The position numbers and the translations under genes are program-made. The notes below the pieces were generated by a model. The model was not told the origin of the DNA, searched no databases, and saw only the letters and a list, made by a program, of their open reading frames with translations. Positions 1 to 9,375 of a stretch of 64,000 bases of DNA are shown piece by piece (the stretch's first letter is position 1; every line of letters begins with the position of its first letter). Source of the stretch: Methanolobus bombayensis (GTDB taxonomy: Archaea > Halobacteriota > Methanosarcinia > Methanosarcinales > Methanosarcinaceae); the NCBI RefSeq assembly GCF_017873415.1, contig NZ_JAGGKD010000002.1:248001-312000 (forward strand). The letters are read 5' to 3'.

Positions 1-396
1 CTATTCAGAAGATTCTGAATCTATTGTATAGATACTAAAAGTAGATATAATGGTTTTGGTCTTAAAAAAAAGTTTTGAAACATATTACAACCTAAAAAAT
101 AGATTAGAATGCTTTAATGATTAATAAGACCAGAATAAATCTTTTTTTTACAAAAATAACAACTAATATTCAGTATCTTACGTTCATTAAAACGAAAGAA
201 ATTATCTAAAACTTAAGAAATGCATGTCTATTTTGGGAGCACAGAAATTCTATCATTTAACTTGAAGCAAATTTGTAAATATGGAATTAATCTGTCTTAT
301 TGGATTGCAGCGATAAAGAATACTTCAAGTCAGTTTGAAGTTTAGGAAGTGCCTATATAATATCCTGTTATATTGGAATTCAAGGAGTATGAATAT
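1..396. other. Non-coding left edge with palindrome
   Basis: No credible gene is visible here. Bases 3-20 form a perfect inverted repeat (ATTCAGAA, two-base spacer, TTCTGAAT) that could be the terminator hairpin of a gene lying left of the window. The rest is AT-rich leader of the lipoprotein gene that follows. Confidence 0.5.
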
Positions 397-1188
397 ATGC
401 AAATTATACGAAAAATACTGTCTTTACTTTTCATATGCACCCTGGTCACAGCCATCCTCTTAGTTTCCGGTTGTACTGAAACCTTGGATGATTCAGAAGA
501 TATTAATGGCGAAGCAGTGGAATCTGAAAACATTTCTCTTGATGATATCGCTGACATTGAATGGCAATGGTCGGAACTTGTTGAGGATGAAACTGACAGA
601 CAATCTGCAATCCCAAATCCGGAAAGCTACACTATTTCTTTTGAAAAAGATGGCACCTATTACATTAAGGCTGACTGCAACCAGGGTAGTGGAAGTTACA
701 CACTGAAAGAGAATGCGCTGACATTGGTTCCAGGACCAATAACACTTGCATACTGTGGCCAGGATTCTCTTGATGATCAATATCTGTCTCTCTTAAGTAA
801 TGTTACAACTGTCTCTATTGACAATAAACAGCTTATCCTCGGCATTGGAGATAGTGGTGAAAGCATGTTATTTGTAAAAGAGGAAGGAGCGGCAGACAAC
901 AATGAAGAATCTGAACCACTCAGTATTGTTAATGGAACAATATCTTCTTTTGATGATGGAGAGTCTCATCTAACATTCTTGCTTGAAAGCGAGGAAATAA
1001 GCAGTTCAGGGTACGCAAAAGGAATAAAATTTGTCATATCTGATGAAACCGTAATAGTGAACCCCAATGGAGGTCTTTTTGACGCAGAAAATCTAAAAGA
1101 GGGAATGGAATTAAGAGTGTTTTTTGAACCAACATTAACAAAAAGTATTCCACCTATCGGACAGGCTGAATTAATCAGATTAATCTGA
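397..1188 (+). CDS. META-domain (DUF306-like) lipoprotein
   Basis: The protein has 263 residues, with a signal peptide ending in a lipobox (VSGC at about residues 23-26), so it should be lipid-anchored on the outer face of the membrane. Residues 50-165 resemble a META/HslJ domain: an opening tryptophan-rich strand, a segment of the form ISFEKDGTYYIKADCNQGSG, and paired cysteines in the DCN and AYCGQ segments. The C-terminal 90 residues form a second beta-rich part that I do not recognise. I chose the ATG at 397 because AAGGAG at 382-387 sits nine bases upstream; an in-frame TTG at 373 has no such signal. META proteins are stress-linked envelope proteins in bacteria; the role here is unknown. 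Confidence 0.75.
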   Translation: MQIIRKILSLLFICTLVTAILLVSGCTETLDDSEDINGEAVESENISLDDIADIEWQWSELVEDETDRQSAIPNPESYTISFEKDGTYYIKADCNQGSGSYTLKENALTLVPGPITLAYCGQDSLDDQYLSLLSNVTTVSIDNKQLILGIGDSGESMLFVKEEGAADNNEESEPLSIVNGTISSFDDGESHLTFLLESEEISSSGYAKGIKFVISDETVIVNPNGGLFDAENLKEGMELRVFFEPTLTKSIPPIGQAELIRLI

Positions 1189-1196
1189 TTTTTTAT
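1173..1196 (+). terminator. Palindrome plus T-run terminator
   Basis: An 18-base perfect palindrome (AATCAGATT/AATCTGATT) overlaps the stop codon of the META lipoprotein gene and runs straight into a T-rich tract. This is a plausible intrinsic terminator or 3'-end processing hairpin. Confidence 0.5.
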
Positions 1197-1264
1197 TTCT
1201 TCCTTATTTTATTTTTAATTTTCATTGATATTTTGCATGAAATGAATCCCAGCAAGCATTTATA

Positions 1265-1927
1265 ATGACAAATCTTAAAATAATATGTATGATCTGGGAT
1301 AATTTCCTGTCTATAGTAGGTGAGAATACTGCTACTATTACATCCCTTGTGAGCATTATAACTGTAGGAATATGGGGGTTCTATGCTCATCTTTTATACC
1401 GGGACTATCGAAACCGGAACCATCCGAGGATACTTATTCAACAAGTCCCGGATTCCAGTGGAAATTCGCGTTGCTTGCTTATCAATATGAGTGAGAAAAT
1501 ATTGAATGTTCCATGTATATTTGTACTGGGATATGGAGAAAATGATCATATCTATAAAATGATTGTCAGTGATTACGAACAATTTGCTACTGAGATCCAA
1601 ACAGGTCAGGTGACACCCATAGAGAATATTCAGCAAAGTACTCTATCTCCAGGAGATTTCATTTGCCTTGGCCGGTTCTCTTCTCTTTTACACAAACTGA
1701 AAAAATCGGATGATTATCCAATAAATATTCTGGAAATAAGAGTTGTGGCCTTTTTTGGTGCAATGGATAAACCAATTGGTGCTTACAGGCGTTTTTACAT
1801 TAAATCAAAAAACGAACAATTAATCATTGCACCAAATAGACTAAACACAAAGCAGATGATATCTTTCCTGCAAAAAAGGAAAATCAAAGGCTGGATTGAT
1901 GATTGTTTAAAATCAGAGTCTGAATGA
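1265..1927 (+). CDS. Hypothetical membrane-anchored protein
   Basis: This 220-residue protein has one clear membrane segment near residues 24-46, followed by a basic segment (LLYRDYRNRNHPR) and then a mixed alpha/beta soluble domain of about 170 residues. Under the positive-inside rule the soluble domain should be cytoplasmic. I recognise no catalytic motif. There is no strong Shine-Dalgarno sequence before the ATG, so a start at the second ATG (1289) is possible. It stands alone between the META lipoprotein and a non-coding repeat region. Confidence 0.55.
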   Translation: MTNLKIICMIWDNFLSIVGENTATITSLVSIITVGIWGFYAHLLYRDYRNRNHPRILIQQVPDSSGNSRCLLINMSEKILNVPCIFVLGYGENDHIYKMIVSDYEQFATEIQTGQVTPIENIQQSTLSPGDFICLGRFSSLLHKLKKSDDYPINILEIRVVAFFGAMDKPIGAYRRFYIKSKNEQLIIAPNRLNTKQMISFLQKRKIKGWIDDCLKSESE

Positions 1928-2006
1928 ATATTTACCAAAACAGCATTAATGCGAGATAATAAACTCTGTGATCGATTAAAGAATTAGTAAGGTGGCCACA
2001 AGGCAA

Positions 2007-2190
2007 TGAAGTTTGTTACGGGATCGGGTTTCATTCCGTCCTGAATTTCGCTTCATTTTTCAGCTATGCGTTGATGAAGTTTATTACAGGATCAGGATTT
2101 ATTCTGTCCTGAATGTTGCTTCATTCAAAGTTACGCATAAATGAAGTTTGTTACGGGATAGGGTTTTATTCCATCCAGAACGGTACTTCA
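2007..2190. repeat. Three tandem 49-nt covarying hairpin units
   Basis: Units at 2007-2055, 2075-2123 and 2142-2190 are each exactly 49 nt, with a period of 67-68 nt. Each starts TGAAG and ends CTTCA, so the ends pair. The inner stem keeps pairing while its sequence changes: GGA(T)CGG with CCGTCC in unit 1, GGA(T)CAG with CTGTCC in unit 2, and GGAT(A)GG with CCATCC in unit 3. Spacers of 18-19 nt also resemble each other (AGCTATGCGTT, AGTTACGCATA). The region 1928-2406 holds no gene. Covariation suggests selection on a folded RNA or cruciform; function unknown. Confidence 0.75.
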
Positions 2191-2406
2191 TTTTACAGCT
2201 TACTCCCTTATGACCAATTCTCTATATGTACTCAATGATATAAGCCACTGTCGGTCCTATTACTGTGAATTATTTTATGGACGTATAATAAAACTCACTA
2301 CTGATTCTCCGGATGTCAAAACTTCCGGTTTCTGTTGAGTAATTTAGATAAAGTTCAGGAGTACATTAAAAATCAAAGGCCAGGCAAAAAAATTAAGAAG
2401 GGCAGG

Positions 2407-3663
2407 TTAGCCCTCATAATTCTGTATCAGATTAATGGTTCTCTCAGCTTGATCGATTAAAAAGTCAGCCTGGGCTGTATCTAGTCTGCCTTCCTCTACC
2501 ATTTCATTAACGAACTTAATGAAATCCTTAAGTTTCTTGACGGCCTTGTCATAATCATCTTTATCAAGCTTATTGATTACATTGTTAAGTTTTACATTGA
2601 AGACTTTTTGGGTAGAAGAGTCTACATCGTGCAGATAATTAACATATTCTTTGAGATTGTCAATCGCTTCTGCAGGATCTTTTTCAATACTATCCAATGT
2701 GAACATATATATATCCTTGTTTCCGTTACGTCCATCCGTCCAGACAATCTTGTTTTTATAGATAGAAGGATCTGTTTGGGAATCTTTATTAGTAGTTATC
2801 TGGTGTTCAGTCCCTGAAGTGAGATTATACATGTAAATATCAATGTTACCATTACGGTAATCTTCCCAAACAATGATATCCTCATAAATTGCAGGGTCAA
2901 ACTGAGCGGATTCATTTATGGTTATTTGGGATTCATTGCCTGAAGTGAGATTATACATGTAAATATCAATGTTACCATTACGATAATCTTCCCAAACGAT
3001 GAGATCTTCATAGATTGCCGGGGTTTGTTGAATGGATTCATTTTTAGTTACCTGGTCTTCGACACCTGAAGTGGTATTATACATGTAGATATCAAGAGTA
3101 CGGACGTCTCCCCAAACGATGAAATCTTCATAGATTGCAGGAGACCATTGAGATTGGTCGTATACAGCTACAGAAGATTCACTTTTTGAAGTGATATTGT
3201 ACATGTAGATATCACCTAGATTATCATAACGGTAATCAGTCCATACTATCAAGTCACCATAGATTGAGGGATATAGTTGATTGGATTTGTTTGTTGTTAT
3301 TGGCAACTCCTCACCAGAGGTGATATTGTACATGTAGATATCACGATTTCCAGTACGGTTATCGTGCCAAACAATTCTATCTTCGTATATTGCAGGAGCT
3401 GTCTGGTAGTATATGTCTGCAGTTATCTGGAATTCAGTGTCTGAAGTGATATTGTACATGTAGATATCGCGATTTCCATTTCGCAGGTCTTGCCAGACAA
3501 TTATGTCTTTGTAAATCACGGGATCATATTGACCTGATACGTTCACAGTTATCTGTTCTTCGATACCTTGCGCAAGTATGGGACCATTAGCTTCTACAGT
3601 TTCCATGCTTACTGTGAGTAACATCATAAAAAAACAAATCAAGATTTTGTTTCTGGTTTTCAT
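2407..3663 (-). CDS. Secreted seven-bladed beta-propeller protein, FIMAH-like C terminus
   Basis: The 418-residue protein starts at the ATG at 3663, preceded on its strand by a GGGAGGGG Shine-Dalgarno; longer in-frame versions lack this. After a signal peptide it has seven repeats of about 42 residues, each of the form PAIYEDxIVWxDxRNGNxDIYMYNITS, typical of TolB/PD40-type propellers in archaeal surface proteins. The asparagines in NIT/NLT are potential N-glycosylation sites. Residues from about 333 to the end are a helical domain (AEAIDNLKEYV ... QADFLIDQAERTINLI) matching the pattern of the FIMAH domain. It is probably a cell-surface binding protein; the ligand is unknown. Confidence 0.8.
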   Translation of the reverse strand: MKTRNKILICFFMMLLTVSMETVEANGPILAQGIEEQITVNVSGQYDPVIYKDIIVWQDLRNGNRDIYMYNITSDTEFQITADIYYQTAPAIYEDRIVWHDNRTGNRDIYMYNITSGEELPITTNKSNQLYPSIYGDLIVWTDYRYDNLGDIYMYNITSKSESSVAVYDQSQWSPAIYEDFIVWGDVRTLDIYMYNTTSGVEDQVTKNESIQQTPAIYEDLIVWEDYRNGNIDIYMYNLTSGNESQITINESAQFDPAIYEDIIVWEDYRNGNIDIYMYNLTSGTEHQITTNKDSQTDPSIYKNKIVWTDGRNGNKDIYMFTLDSIEKDPAEAIDNLKEYVNYLHDVDSSTQKVFNVKLNNVINKLDKDDYDKAVKKLKDFIKFVNEMVEEGRLDTAQADFLIDQAERTINLIQNYEG

Positions 3664-4462
3664 AAAACCCCTCCCATTATGCAATTTAAATGCTTGAAAA
3701 AGCACTTATGTAATAGTTATTAGATTGCAAAGGAATATGATTTTTGAAGCTTTTATCCTAAACATTATTACTAATCAAAAATGGAGATGAATTTCACAAA
3801 TTCTGAATACAAAATTTTACTCAGAAATAAATTCAACATAGATTTATATTGAAGTTTAAAATATACACACATGTATTTAATGAGATTTTAAAAACTGTTG
3901 AAAGTTGTGTGTGCACAAAAGCACACCATTTTCTTTTACCATTTTTTGGTATATATTTCAAAACAGTGGTGCAGGATAATAGTAATAATGAAAAAATAAA
4001 CAAACTTGAGCATCATTATAAAAAAATGACACCGATCTTTTATCGGTGTCCTGCAGCATAAGAGTATTCTAAACTAATTAAGATGGTGGTACAATGTTTG
4101 CTTTAGTTCAGAATACAAATAATAGTTTTTTGCTCATGATATATACGATGTGCGAAATAATATTCCTTAGGATTAATCAGAAGTAATGAGATACCGATAC
4201 TGGAATAGTTTTTTTTATTAAAACATCTAAAAACCAAGATGACATCTTCAAAATACATTAGTAGACCTTACTTTTTTACTATTTCTACTAAAAATAATAC
4301 AAATTATTGTTTATTTATCAATTGCTTTCTTAAATTAAATATCCGCCATTTTATCTTAAGTAAGAATTGTTCGAAAAGAATATCTTCATGGAAAAGAAAA
4401 AGTATATTGGGTATATCTGATAGTGGAAATACTCAAAATGTAGCATAGGATAGGGGGTTTAA
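3664..4462. other. Gene-free stretch with two hairpins
   Basis: No convincing gene lies between the propeller protein and the PEF-CTERM protein. Two small perfect hairpins are visible: 3909-3926 (GTGTGC, loop ACAAAA, GCACAC) and 4028-4050 (GACACCGAT, five-base loop, ATCGGTGTC). The second resembles, with a different stem, the GAACACTGA-type hairpins near 33.4 and 47.0 kb. The rest is AT-rich. Confidence 0.5.
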
Positions 4463-4909
4463 ATGAAAAGAATACTAGTATCAATTCTTGTATTAATGTT
4501 GGGCATATCATTGGCTATAGCAGCCTCCGAAGATGATGAATGTACATATGCTGGTTGTGAGGGAGCATCTTACACAAAATTTGATGGATGGTCAGGTGTT
4601 TTGGATGGCAACACACAAAACGGCGTGACTATTCACGATGCAACTATGGTTAGTTTTAACTGGAGCTCAACCAATCCGGTATGTGCAGTTTACGTAAAGG
4701 CAGGAACTAATAACAACACTTATACATATGGTTGTGATAATCCAGCATACAGCGATAACAACCTTGTTTCACCTACGACTCAGGATATTAGTCATGTAAC
4801 ATTTTGCTTCTGCGATGGCGGGGAGGAGATTCCTGAATTCCCAACAATTGCGCTTTCAGTAGCTGCAATAATTGGTCTTGCATTCTTCTTCCGGCGCAGG
4901 AAGGATTAA
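4463..4909 (+). CDS. PEF-CTERM surface protein
   Basis: This 148-residue exported protein has an N-terminal signal peptide (MKRILVSILVLMLGISLAIA), a small middle domain with six cysteines that may form disulfides, and a C-terminal tripartite sorting tail: PEF motif (EIPEFPTIA), a hydrophobic helix and a basic end (FFRRRKD). This is the archaeal PEF-CTERM signal, thought to be processed by an archaeosortase that removes the tail and attaches the protein to lipid. No archaeosortase gene is in the window. The start is supported by GGGGG upstream of ATG 4463. The function of the mature domain is unknown. Confidence 0.85.
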   Translation: MKRILVSILVLMLGISLAIAASEDDECTYAGCEGASYTKFDGWSGVLDGNTQNGVTIHDATMVSFNWSSTNPVCAVYVKAGTNNNTYTYGCDNPAYSDNNLVSPTTQDISHVTFCFCDGGEEIPEFPTIALSVAAIIGLAFFFRRRKD

Positions 4910-4921
4910 TAATTAATTGAT

Positions 4922-4950
4922 TGGAGGTTTTTAGCCTCCATCTGTTTTTA
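4922..4950 (+). terminator. Hairpin terminator after PEF-CTERM gene
   Basis: TGGAGG (4922-4927) and CCTCCA (4935-4940) form a 6-bp stem with a T-rich loop, followed by a T-rich tract, 12 bases after the stop codon. Confidence 0.6.
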
Positions 4951-5113
4951 ATTTTATTCATGACTCAATAAGCTTTGACTGATTTCCCCTCCTTCTGTGT
5001 ATTTAAATTGAATTTCCTTCCACTTAAGATCCTATTCTTCATTCGCTTGAGTGTAATCCTATCCTTAATCTCAAATTACCTTTCTCCTCTGGAGTTGAAA
5101 ATAATAACCACTC

Positions 5114-5185
5114 TTTGAAAACTTCGTAGGAGCTAAGAAGGTTACTGAGAAGTTTAATACCTGGATTAACAAAAAAGTAGCTTAA
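5114..5185 (+). pseudogene. C-terminal remnant of an unidentified gene
   Basis: Read in one frame this segment ends FVGAKKVTEKFNTWINKKVA-stop. A second fragment at 10808-10936 contains PSGAKKIIEEFNYWMNKKVA. DNA similarity continues for some tens of bases upstream, but neither copy has an intact gene in front. Both look like the tail of a once larger gene. I cannot name the parent family. The rest of 4951-5242 holds nothing else that I see. Confidence 0.5.
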
Positions 5186-5242
5186 AGGAAACAGTTTATT
5201 ATGTGAGTTATGTTCTGTCCCTTTCCACCTAAATCCATATTA

Positions 5243-5800
5243 TCAGGCTTTCTCTATTGAGACCATTTCTATTGTGAATGTCAGAGCCTTACCTGCCAGC
5301 CGGGTATTACAGTCAATAGTAACATTTTTGTCGGTGATGTTGACTACAACACCAACCTGATTTTGAGTGGTCACTTTCTGACCAATGACCGGAGTGATAT
5401 TAGCTGCGTGTAATTCTTCCACAGGTACAGATATCAGAAGTGCTGGACAATAGGCACCATATACATTTTCCGGAGGTATAACCACTGTTTTGATATCATC
5501 TACCTCCATACCCATCACCGCATCATCAAAACCCTTCATTGCTTGTCCCTCTCCGACTACAAAAGATAAAGGTTCATAGTTCCTGTTAGAATTGTAAATA
5601 CCTTCTCTTCTTGCAACTTCCTCCATGGAAGTGTCAAATATGGTTCCATCATCCAGAGTTCCCGTATAATTCACAGAAACAAAGTCCCCTTGCTCTACCT
5701 TTGTGGCATTGTCAGACTCGGTGCACCCACTGATCAGCAATGAACAAATCAATATTATGAATAAGATATTCTTCACATGCCCACCCCATTTTAGATCCAT
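5243..5800 (-). CDS. FKBP-type peptidyl-prolyl isomerase lipoprotein
   Basis: The protein has a lipobox (LLISGC) and then an archaeal long-type FKBP domain: VNYTGTLDDGTIFDTS, VVGEGQAMKGFDDAVMGMEVDD and a C-terminal strand FTIEMVSIEKA. The flap/IF insertion (YGAYCPALLISVPVEEL and onward) is the SlyD-like arrangement of archaeal FKBPs. It should act outside the membrane as a prolyl isomerase or chaperone for secreted proteins, fitting the nearby surface-protein genes. The start is uncertain: ATG 5800 follows GGGAGATGAT, close to the ideal anti-16S match, while a GTG at 5776 would give a shorter, typical lipoprotein signal. Confidence 0.87.
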   Translation of the reverse strand: MDLKWGGHVKNILFIILICSLLISGCTESDNATKVEQGDFVSVNYTGTLDDGTIFDTSMEEVARREGIYNSNRNYEPLSFVVGEGQAMKGFDDAVMGMEVDDIKTVVIPPENVYGAYCPALLISVPVEELHAANITPVIGQKVTTQNQVGVVVNITDKNVTIDCNTRLAGKALTFTIEMVSIEKA

Positions 5801-6164
5801 AAACATCATCTCCCTGTCAGAAGACCAATTTACATTAATAATTTTCTAACAATTAAATGTGAAACTTCAAAGTATATAAGAATAGTGAATACTGTCTTTT
5901 TGTCTCATATTGAGGGAAAATAACTTCACATTATTTCAAGCAACTTAAGAGGACAATAACAGAATATAGCGACCATCCTGAACCTGAATTTGAAGGTGAC
6001 ATTGTTCTTTTTCAAAGGAGACACTTGAAATCCAAAGAACGCACGGACAATGGAATTTTTAATAGTCCTTTGTATTAAATTAAGAAAAATGTAATAGCAT
6101 AGAAAACTTTTATTCCAACTGTTCATGGGAGGACAATGCAAAAATAAAAAATAAAAGTGGAGTT

Positions 6165-9020
6165 TTAACTCTGCCTTTTATTATACATAACAAATACAAA
6201 TACAAGCAGTAAGAAAAATCCTCCCAGCATACCTAAAATGGATGCAGAACTATTTGTGAATTCTGTTTCTTCTGCTGTAGTTTCTTCTGCTGTAGTTTCT
6301 TCTGCTGTAGTTTCTTCTGAACGTGCATCATTAACTGACTTCAGAATGTTCTCTTTGACACTATCTAAAACCTCAGCTTTCTCTACTTCTTCTGATCCAA
6401 TTGCGAAAGGAGAGAATCCCGGCGTACTTGCCTCAAAGTAAATGAATTCATCGTCTTCCTCCACAACAGATGTTGGAAGTGGATTCCACGAAACATCCGA
6501 ATATCTGTACAGGTTCACTGTGCTTTCTTCAATGTTGTTCTCTTCAAGCCATGACCTTTCAACCTTGAAAGTAATCAATAGATTCTCAACATTATCCGGA
6601 TTTACGAAGCCGGATTTACCAACCCAGATGTTTACCTTCTGATAGACAATTCCTGGAGCATCAACATCTGCAAATGATGATCTTTCCTTCAGCACTTCAA
6701 CAATTGTTGATATCTTACCGGAGTTCTTCAGAGAATCGAACTGGACAGATGTGATAGCATTACCTTCTTTCGTAAACTTATAATTGATGTGGGAGTTCTT
6801 ATTGATGAATATGCTTAGCACATCCTTTACAAGGATGTTCTCATACTTTTCACCGGTAGTGCCTCCACCGCCGCCACCACCTGATGAAGAGCTAACATCG
6901 ACTTTAGAATTATGATCTACATTGCCTATTTCATCATCTACTGTATCACTCACAGTAAGTCCATAAGTCGAGAAATGAGACACATAGGTTGTCCAGCATT
7001 CTTTGCCGTCAATAATATCTATTGAAGTTGAACAATTATCCCATTTGTATGTAGTTTCATTGTAGTAACGAATGGAAACGTCTTCTTCTGTCATTCCATC
7101 AGGCAAAACCACTGAATCTGTAGGTATTGCAATCAATGCACCTGACATATTCTCTGCAAGAGTCTCATCCAGATCGACATCAAAGAAATAAAGACCTATA
7201 GAACCATCAGTCAAATCTTCTATTGGTTGAGTACTTTCTGTTACGATTATACTACCAGTAGTATCGTTTGTTCCATTAAAAATAATGAACATACCAAATT
7301 TACTACTGTTGAATAGACCAGTTCCATCCTCATAGCTTACAGTGTCGAAGTACATTATGGAAGTGCTTTCACCACTATTACCTGCAAGATCAGTTCCTGT
7401 TACATTCACATAGAACAGATTCTCAGTACCCAGTGGGAAACAGCCTGTCCATTTGTTGCCATCCTGATGGACTATGATCGGTTCAGAGTTCACTTCAACA
7501 AGAGGATTGTCAGTCATGTTTTCGGAAACACTTATAGAGATATTCCTATGTGTATCATTATATTGAGAAGTTACTGAGGAAAATACAGGAGATGTGTGAT
7601 CGACTACCACCAGTATGTCAGATATCGTGGAATTAGTATTCAATGCAGCATCGGATGCAGTTACATTAAGGTTATATATTCCTTCATCAAGTGATGAAAG
7701 GTCGAACACAGCTGTCCATTTATTGTTGATAAACTCTGCATTTATGCAAGTGTTGTAACTTGAAAAAGCAGGATCAAGGATGTATTCCACAAAGTTAGCA
7801 TCCCCGGATACTGATGTGTTCACCATAAGTTCAAAGTTACTATATACATATTTTCCCTGAGTGCCATTACCAAAGATGTCATCAATATCAATAATAGGAG
7901 CGGTGTTATCTACGACAACCCCTATTTCTTCTGACGCTATATGGTCGAATTCGTCAAAACTTGTCAGGATCACGGTGTAAGTCCCGTCAGAAACTGGTTC
8001 ACCAAACTGTTTGCTTGCATTCCATGTCAAGGTCAAGTTATATTCACCGGAAATTATAGATTCTGTCAGGTTCTCAGTGAAAACCGTATATCCTGAACTG
8101 TTAACAATCGAGAACTCACTTCCAAGTGAGAACATATCACTGCTGCTGAGAATTATAGCTACCGGATTTTTCACGCTTATATTGCTATTAAATCCAACAC
8201 TTATATTGACAAAAGGAGCACCATCATCGACTATTATTTTCTCTGTAACCTCGGATGACCAGACATCATCGTTATCCTGAACCTTGAAATAGATCGTATG
8301 TTCTCCTGCAGACAGAGATGATGTGGAGAAGTTATTAGAGATGCTCAATAAGCCATCAATGCTTGAACTCCAGTTATAACCTGTGACCACACCATCTGAA
8401 TCTGTTCCTGAACCAATGAAAATAATATCTGCACCTTTAACTGCAGGATCAGGAGAGATGAACGAAATAGAAGCGGTTGGTGAATTGTTCGATCCTGATG
8501 ATGTTTCCGTGTTTATGATGACAAAACCGTCGTTCATCGTACCAGGTAAATCAACATTATTGCTGTCTTTGAGTACTACATTGTTCAGATCAAGGACATA
8601 GGGGCCATCTGCTGCATCGGCTAATACAGTGAACTCAATGGTTAACATTATACCAGATACAGATTCATATGTCCCGGCGGTAGATGCAATACCATATGTA
8701 ATCGTACCTATACCATCATCACCACTTTCCGGCTCAACAAGTGCTCCGGCTCCAAGCAAGTTTTCATTGGTTATACTTTTCACCATGAGAATAGAAGAAT
8801 TGTAATCCAACTGCAGGCTTACAGCACGCAGGTCAGATGTATTGGAATCGACAAGTACATTGACCTGGAATGTATCATTTGCACCGTACTCACTGGTCTG
8901 CGGATCTACTGACGCCGATGGTGCAGCTGCTGTAAGTCCTATGCCTGCCAAAAAACATACACAAAATATTAAAAAGTAAGCAGTATAATTGGTTATTTTT
9001 TTCCATGTTGTTTTTGTCAT
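6165..9020 (-). CDS. Large surface protein: cohesin, Ig-like, PGF-pre-PGF domains
   Basis: This 951-residue secreted protein starts at ATG 9020 after AGGTGAAATT. After a signal peptide, residues about 35-170 form a cohesin domain (NDTFQVNVLVDSN, VSLQLDYNSSILMV). Several Ig/PKD-like domains follow (PTASISFISPDPAVKG onwards, about 190-560). Then come a glycine linker (SGGGGGGG), a PGF-pre-PGF domain (about 740-895), an EETTA-type repeat and a membrane helix with a basic end. No dockerin protein is in the window, so the cohesin may bind another partner. The terminal PGF motif is not evident, so anchoring is probably by the helix itself. The 363-base gap before it (5801-6164) shows no gene. Confidence 0.85.
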   Translation of the reverse strand: MTKTTWKKITNYTAYFLIFCVCFLAGIGLTAAAPSASVDPQTSEYGANDTFQVNVLVDSNTSDLRAVSLQLDYNSSILMVKSITNENLLGAGALVEPESGDDGIGTITYGIASTAGTYESVSGIMLTIEFTVLADAADGPYVLDLNNVVLKDSNNVDLPGTMNDGFVIINTETSSGSNNSPTASISFISPDPAVKGADIIFIGSGTDSDGVVTGYNWSSSIDGLLSISNNFSTSSLSAGEHTIYFKVQDNDDVWSSEVTEKIIVDDGAPFVNISVGFNSNISVKNPVAIILSSSDMFSLGSEFSIVNSSGYTVFTENLTESIISGEYNLTLTWNASKQFGEPVSDGTYTVILTSFDEFDHIASEEIGVVVDNTAPIIDIDDIFGNGTQGKYVYSNFELMVNTSVSGDANFVEYILDPAFSSYNTCINAEFINNKWTAVFDLSSLDEGIYNLNVTASDAALNTNSTISDILVVVDHTSPVFSSVTSQYNDTHRNISISVSENMTDNPLVEVNSEPIIVHQDGNKWTGCFPLGTENLFYVNVTGTDLAGNSGESTSIMYFDTVSYEDGTGLFNSSKFGMFIIFNGTNDTTGSIIVTESTQPIEDLTDGSIGLYFFDVDLDETLAENMSGALIAIPTDSVVLPDGMTEEDVSIRYYNETTYKWDNCSTSIDIIDGKECWTTYVSHFSTYGLTVSDTVDDEIGNVDHNSKVDVSSSSGGGGGGGTTGEKYENILVKDVLSIFINKNSHINYKFTKEGNAITSVQFDSLKNSGKISTIVEVLKERSSFADVDAPGIVYQKVNIWVGKSGFVNPDNVENLLITFKVERSWLEENNIEESTVNLYRYSDVSWNPLPTSVVEEDDEFIYFEASTPGFSPFAIGSEEVEKAEVLDSVKENILKSVNDARSEETTAEETTAEETTAEETEFTNSSASILGMLGGFFLLLVFVFVMYNKRQS
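6271..6315 (-). repeat. 15-bp tandem repeat in stalk region
   Basis: Three identical 15-bp copies (tctgctgtagtttct on the + strand) encode repeated EETTA units just before the C-terminal membrane helix of the cohesin protein. Because the unit is a multiple of three, copy-number change would lengthen or shorten the stalk without shifting frame. Confidence 0.85.
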
Positions 9021-9375
9021 AATTTCACCTTTACATCAGGCTTAAGACTGATATGCTTCCGCAAATCCAACTTTGTTTGTATCCACCCCTGATGTTCCTG
9101 AAAAAAGAATAGCTAAAGCTAATAAAACAATTAATTATTTCTTGCACACTCCTCCACCTATTTGAAATTCCTGCTAGAAGATTGGGCTGTGATTATAAGT
9201 AGATTCCTATTTTCTACAGACTTTCAATTTCATGCTTGTTGGTAATGGAACAACAATCAATGAAAAGAGTGACAAGGTCAAGCCTGCTGCACTTTAGTAT
9301 ATCGGCAAGGAAGCAAACATAAAAGTACATATATCTTAGAATTGAAATAAGGTCTGGTCGCAGGATGTGAATTGA

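Noticed and set aside
4239-4448. Open frame just upstream of the PEF-CTERM gene
   Set aside because: No ribosome-binding site, lysine/serine/isoleucine-rich random composition; treated as leader DNA.
5926-6141. Minus-strand open frame between FKBP and cohesin genes
   Set aside because: No recognizable domain or start signal; frame composition does not look coding.
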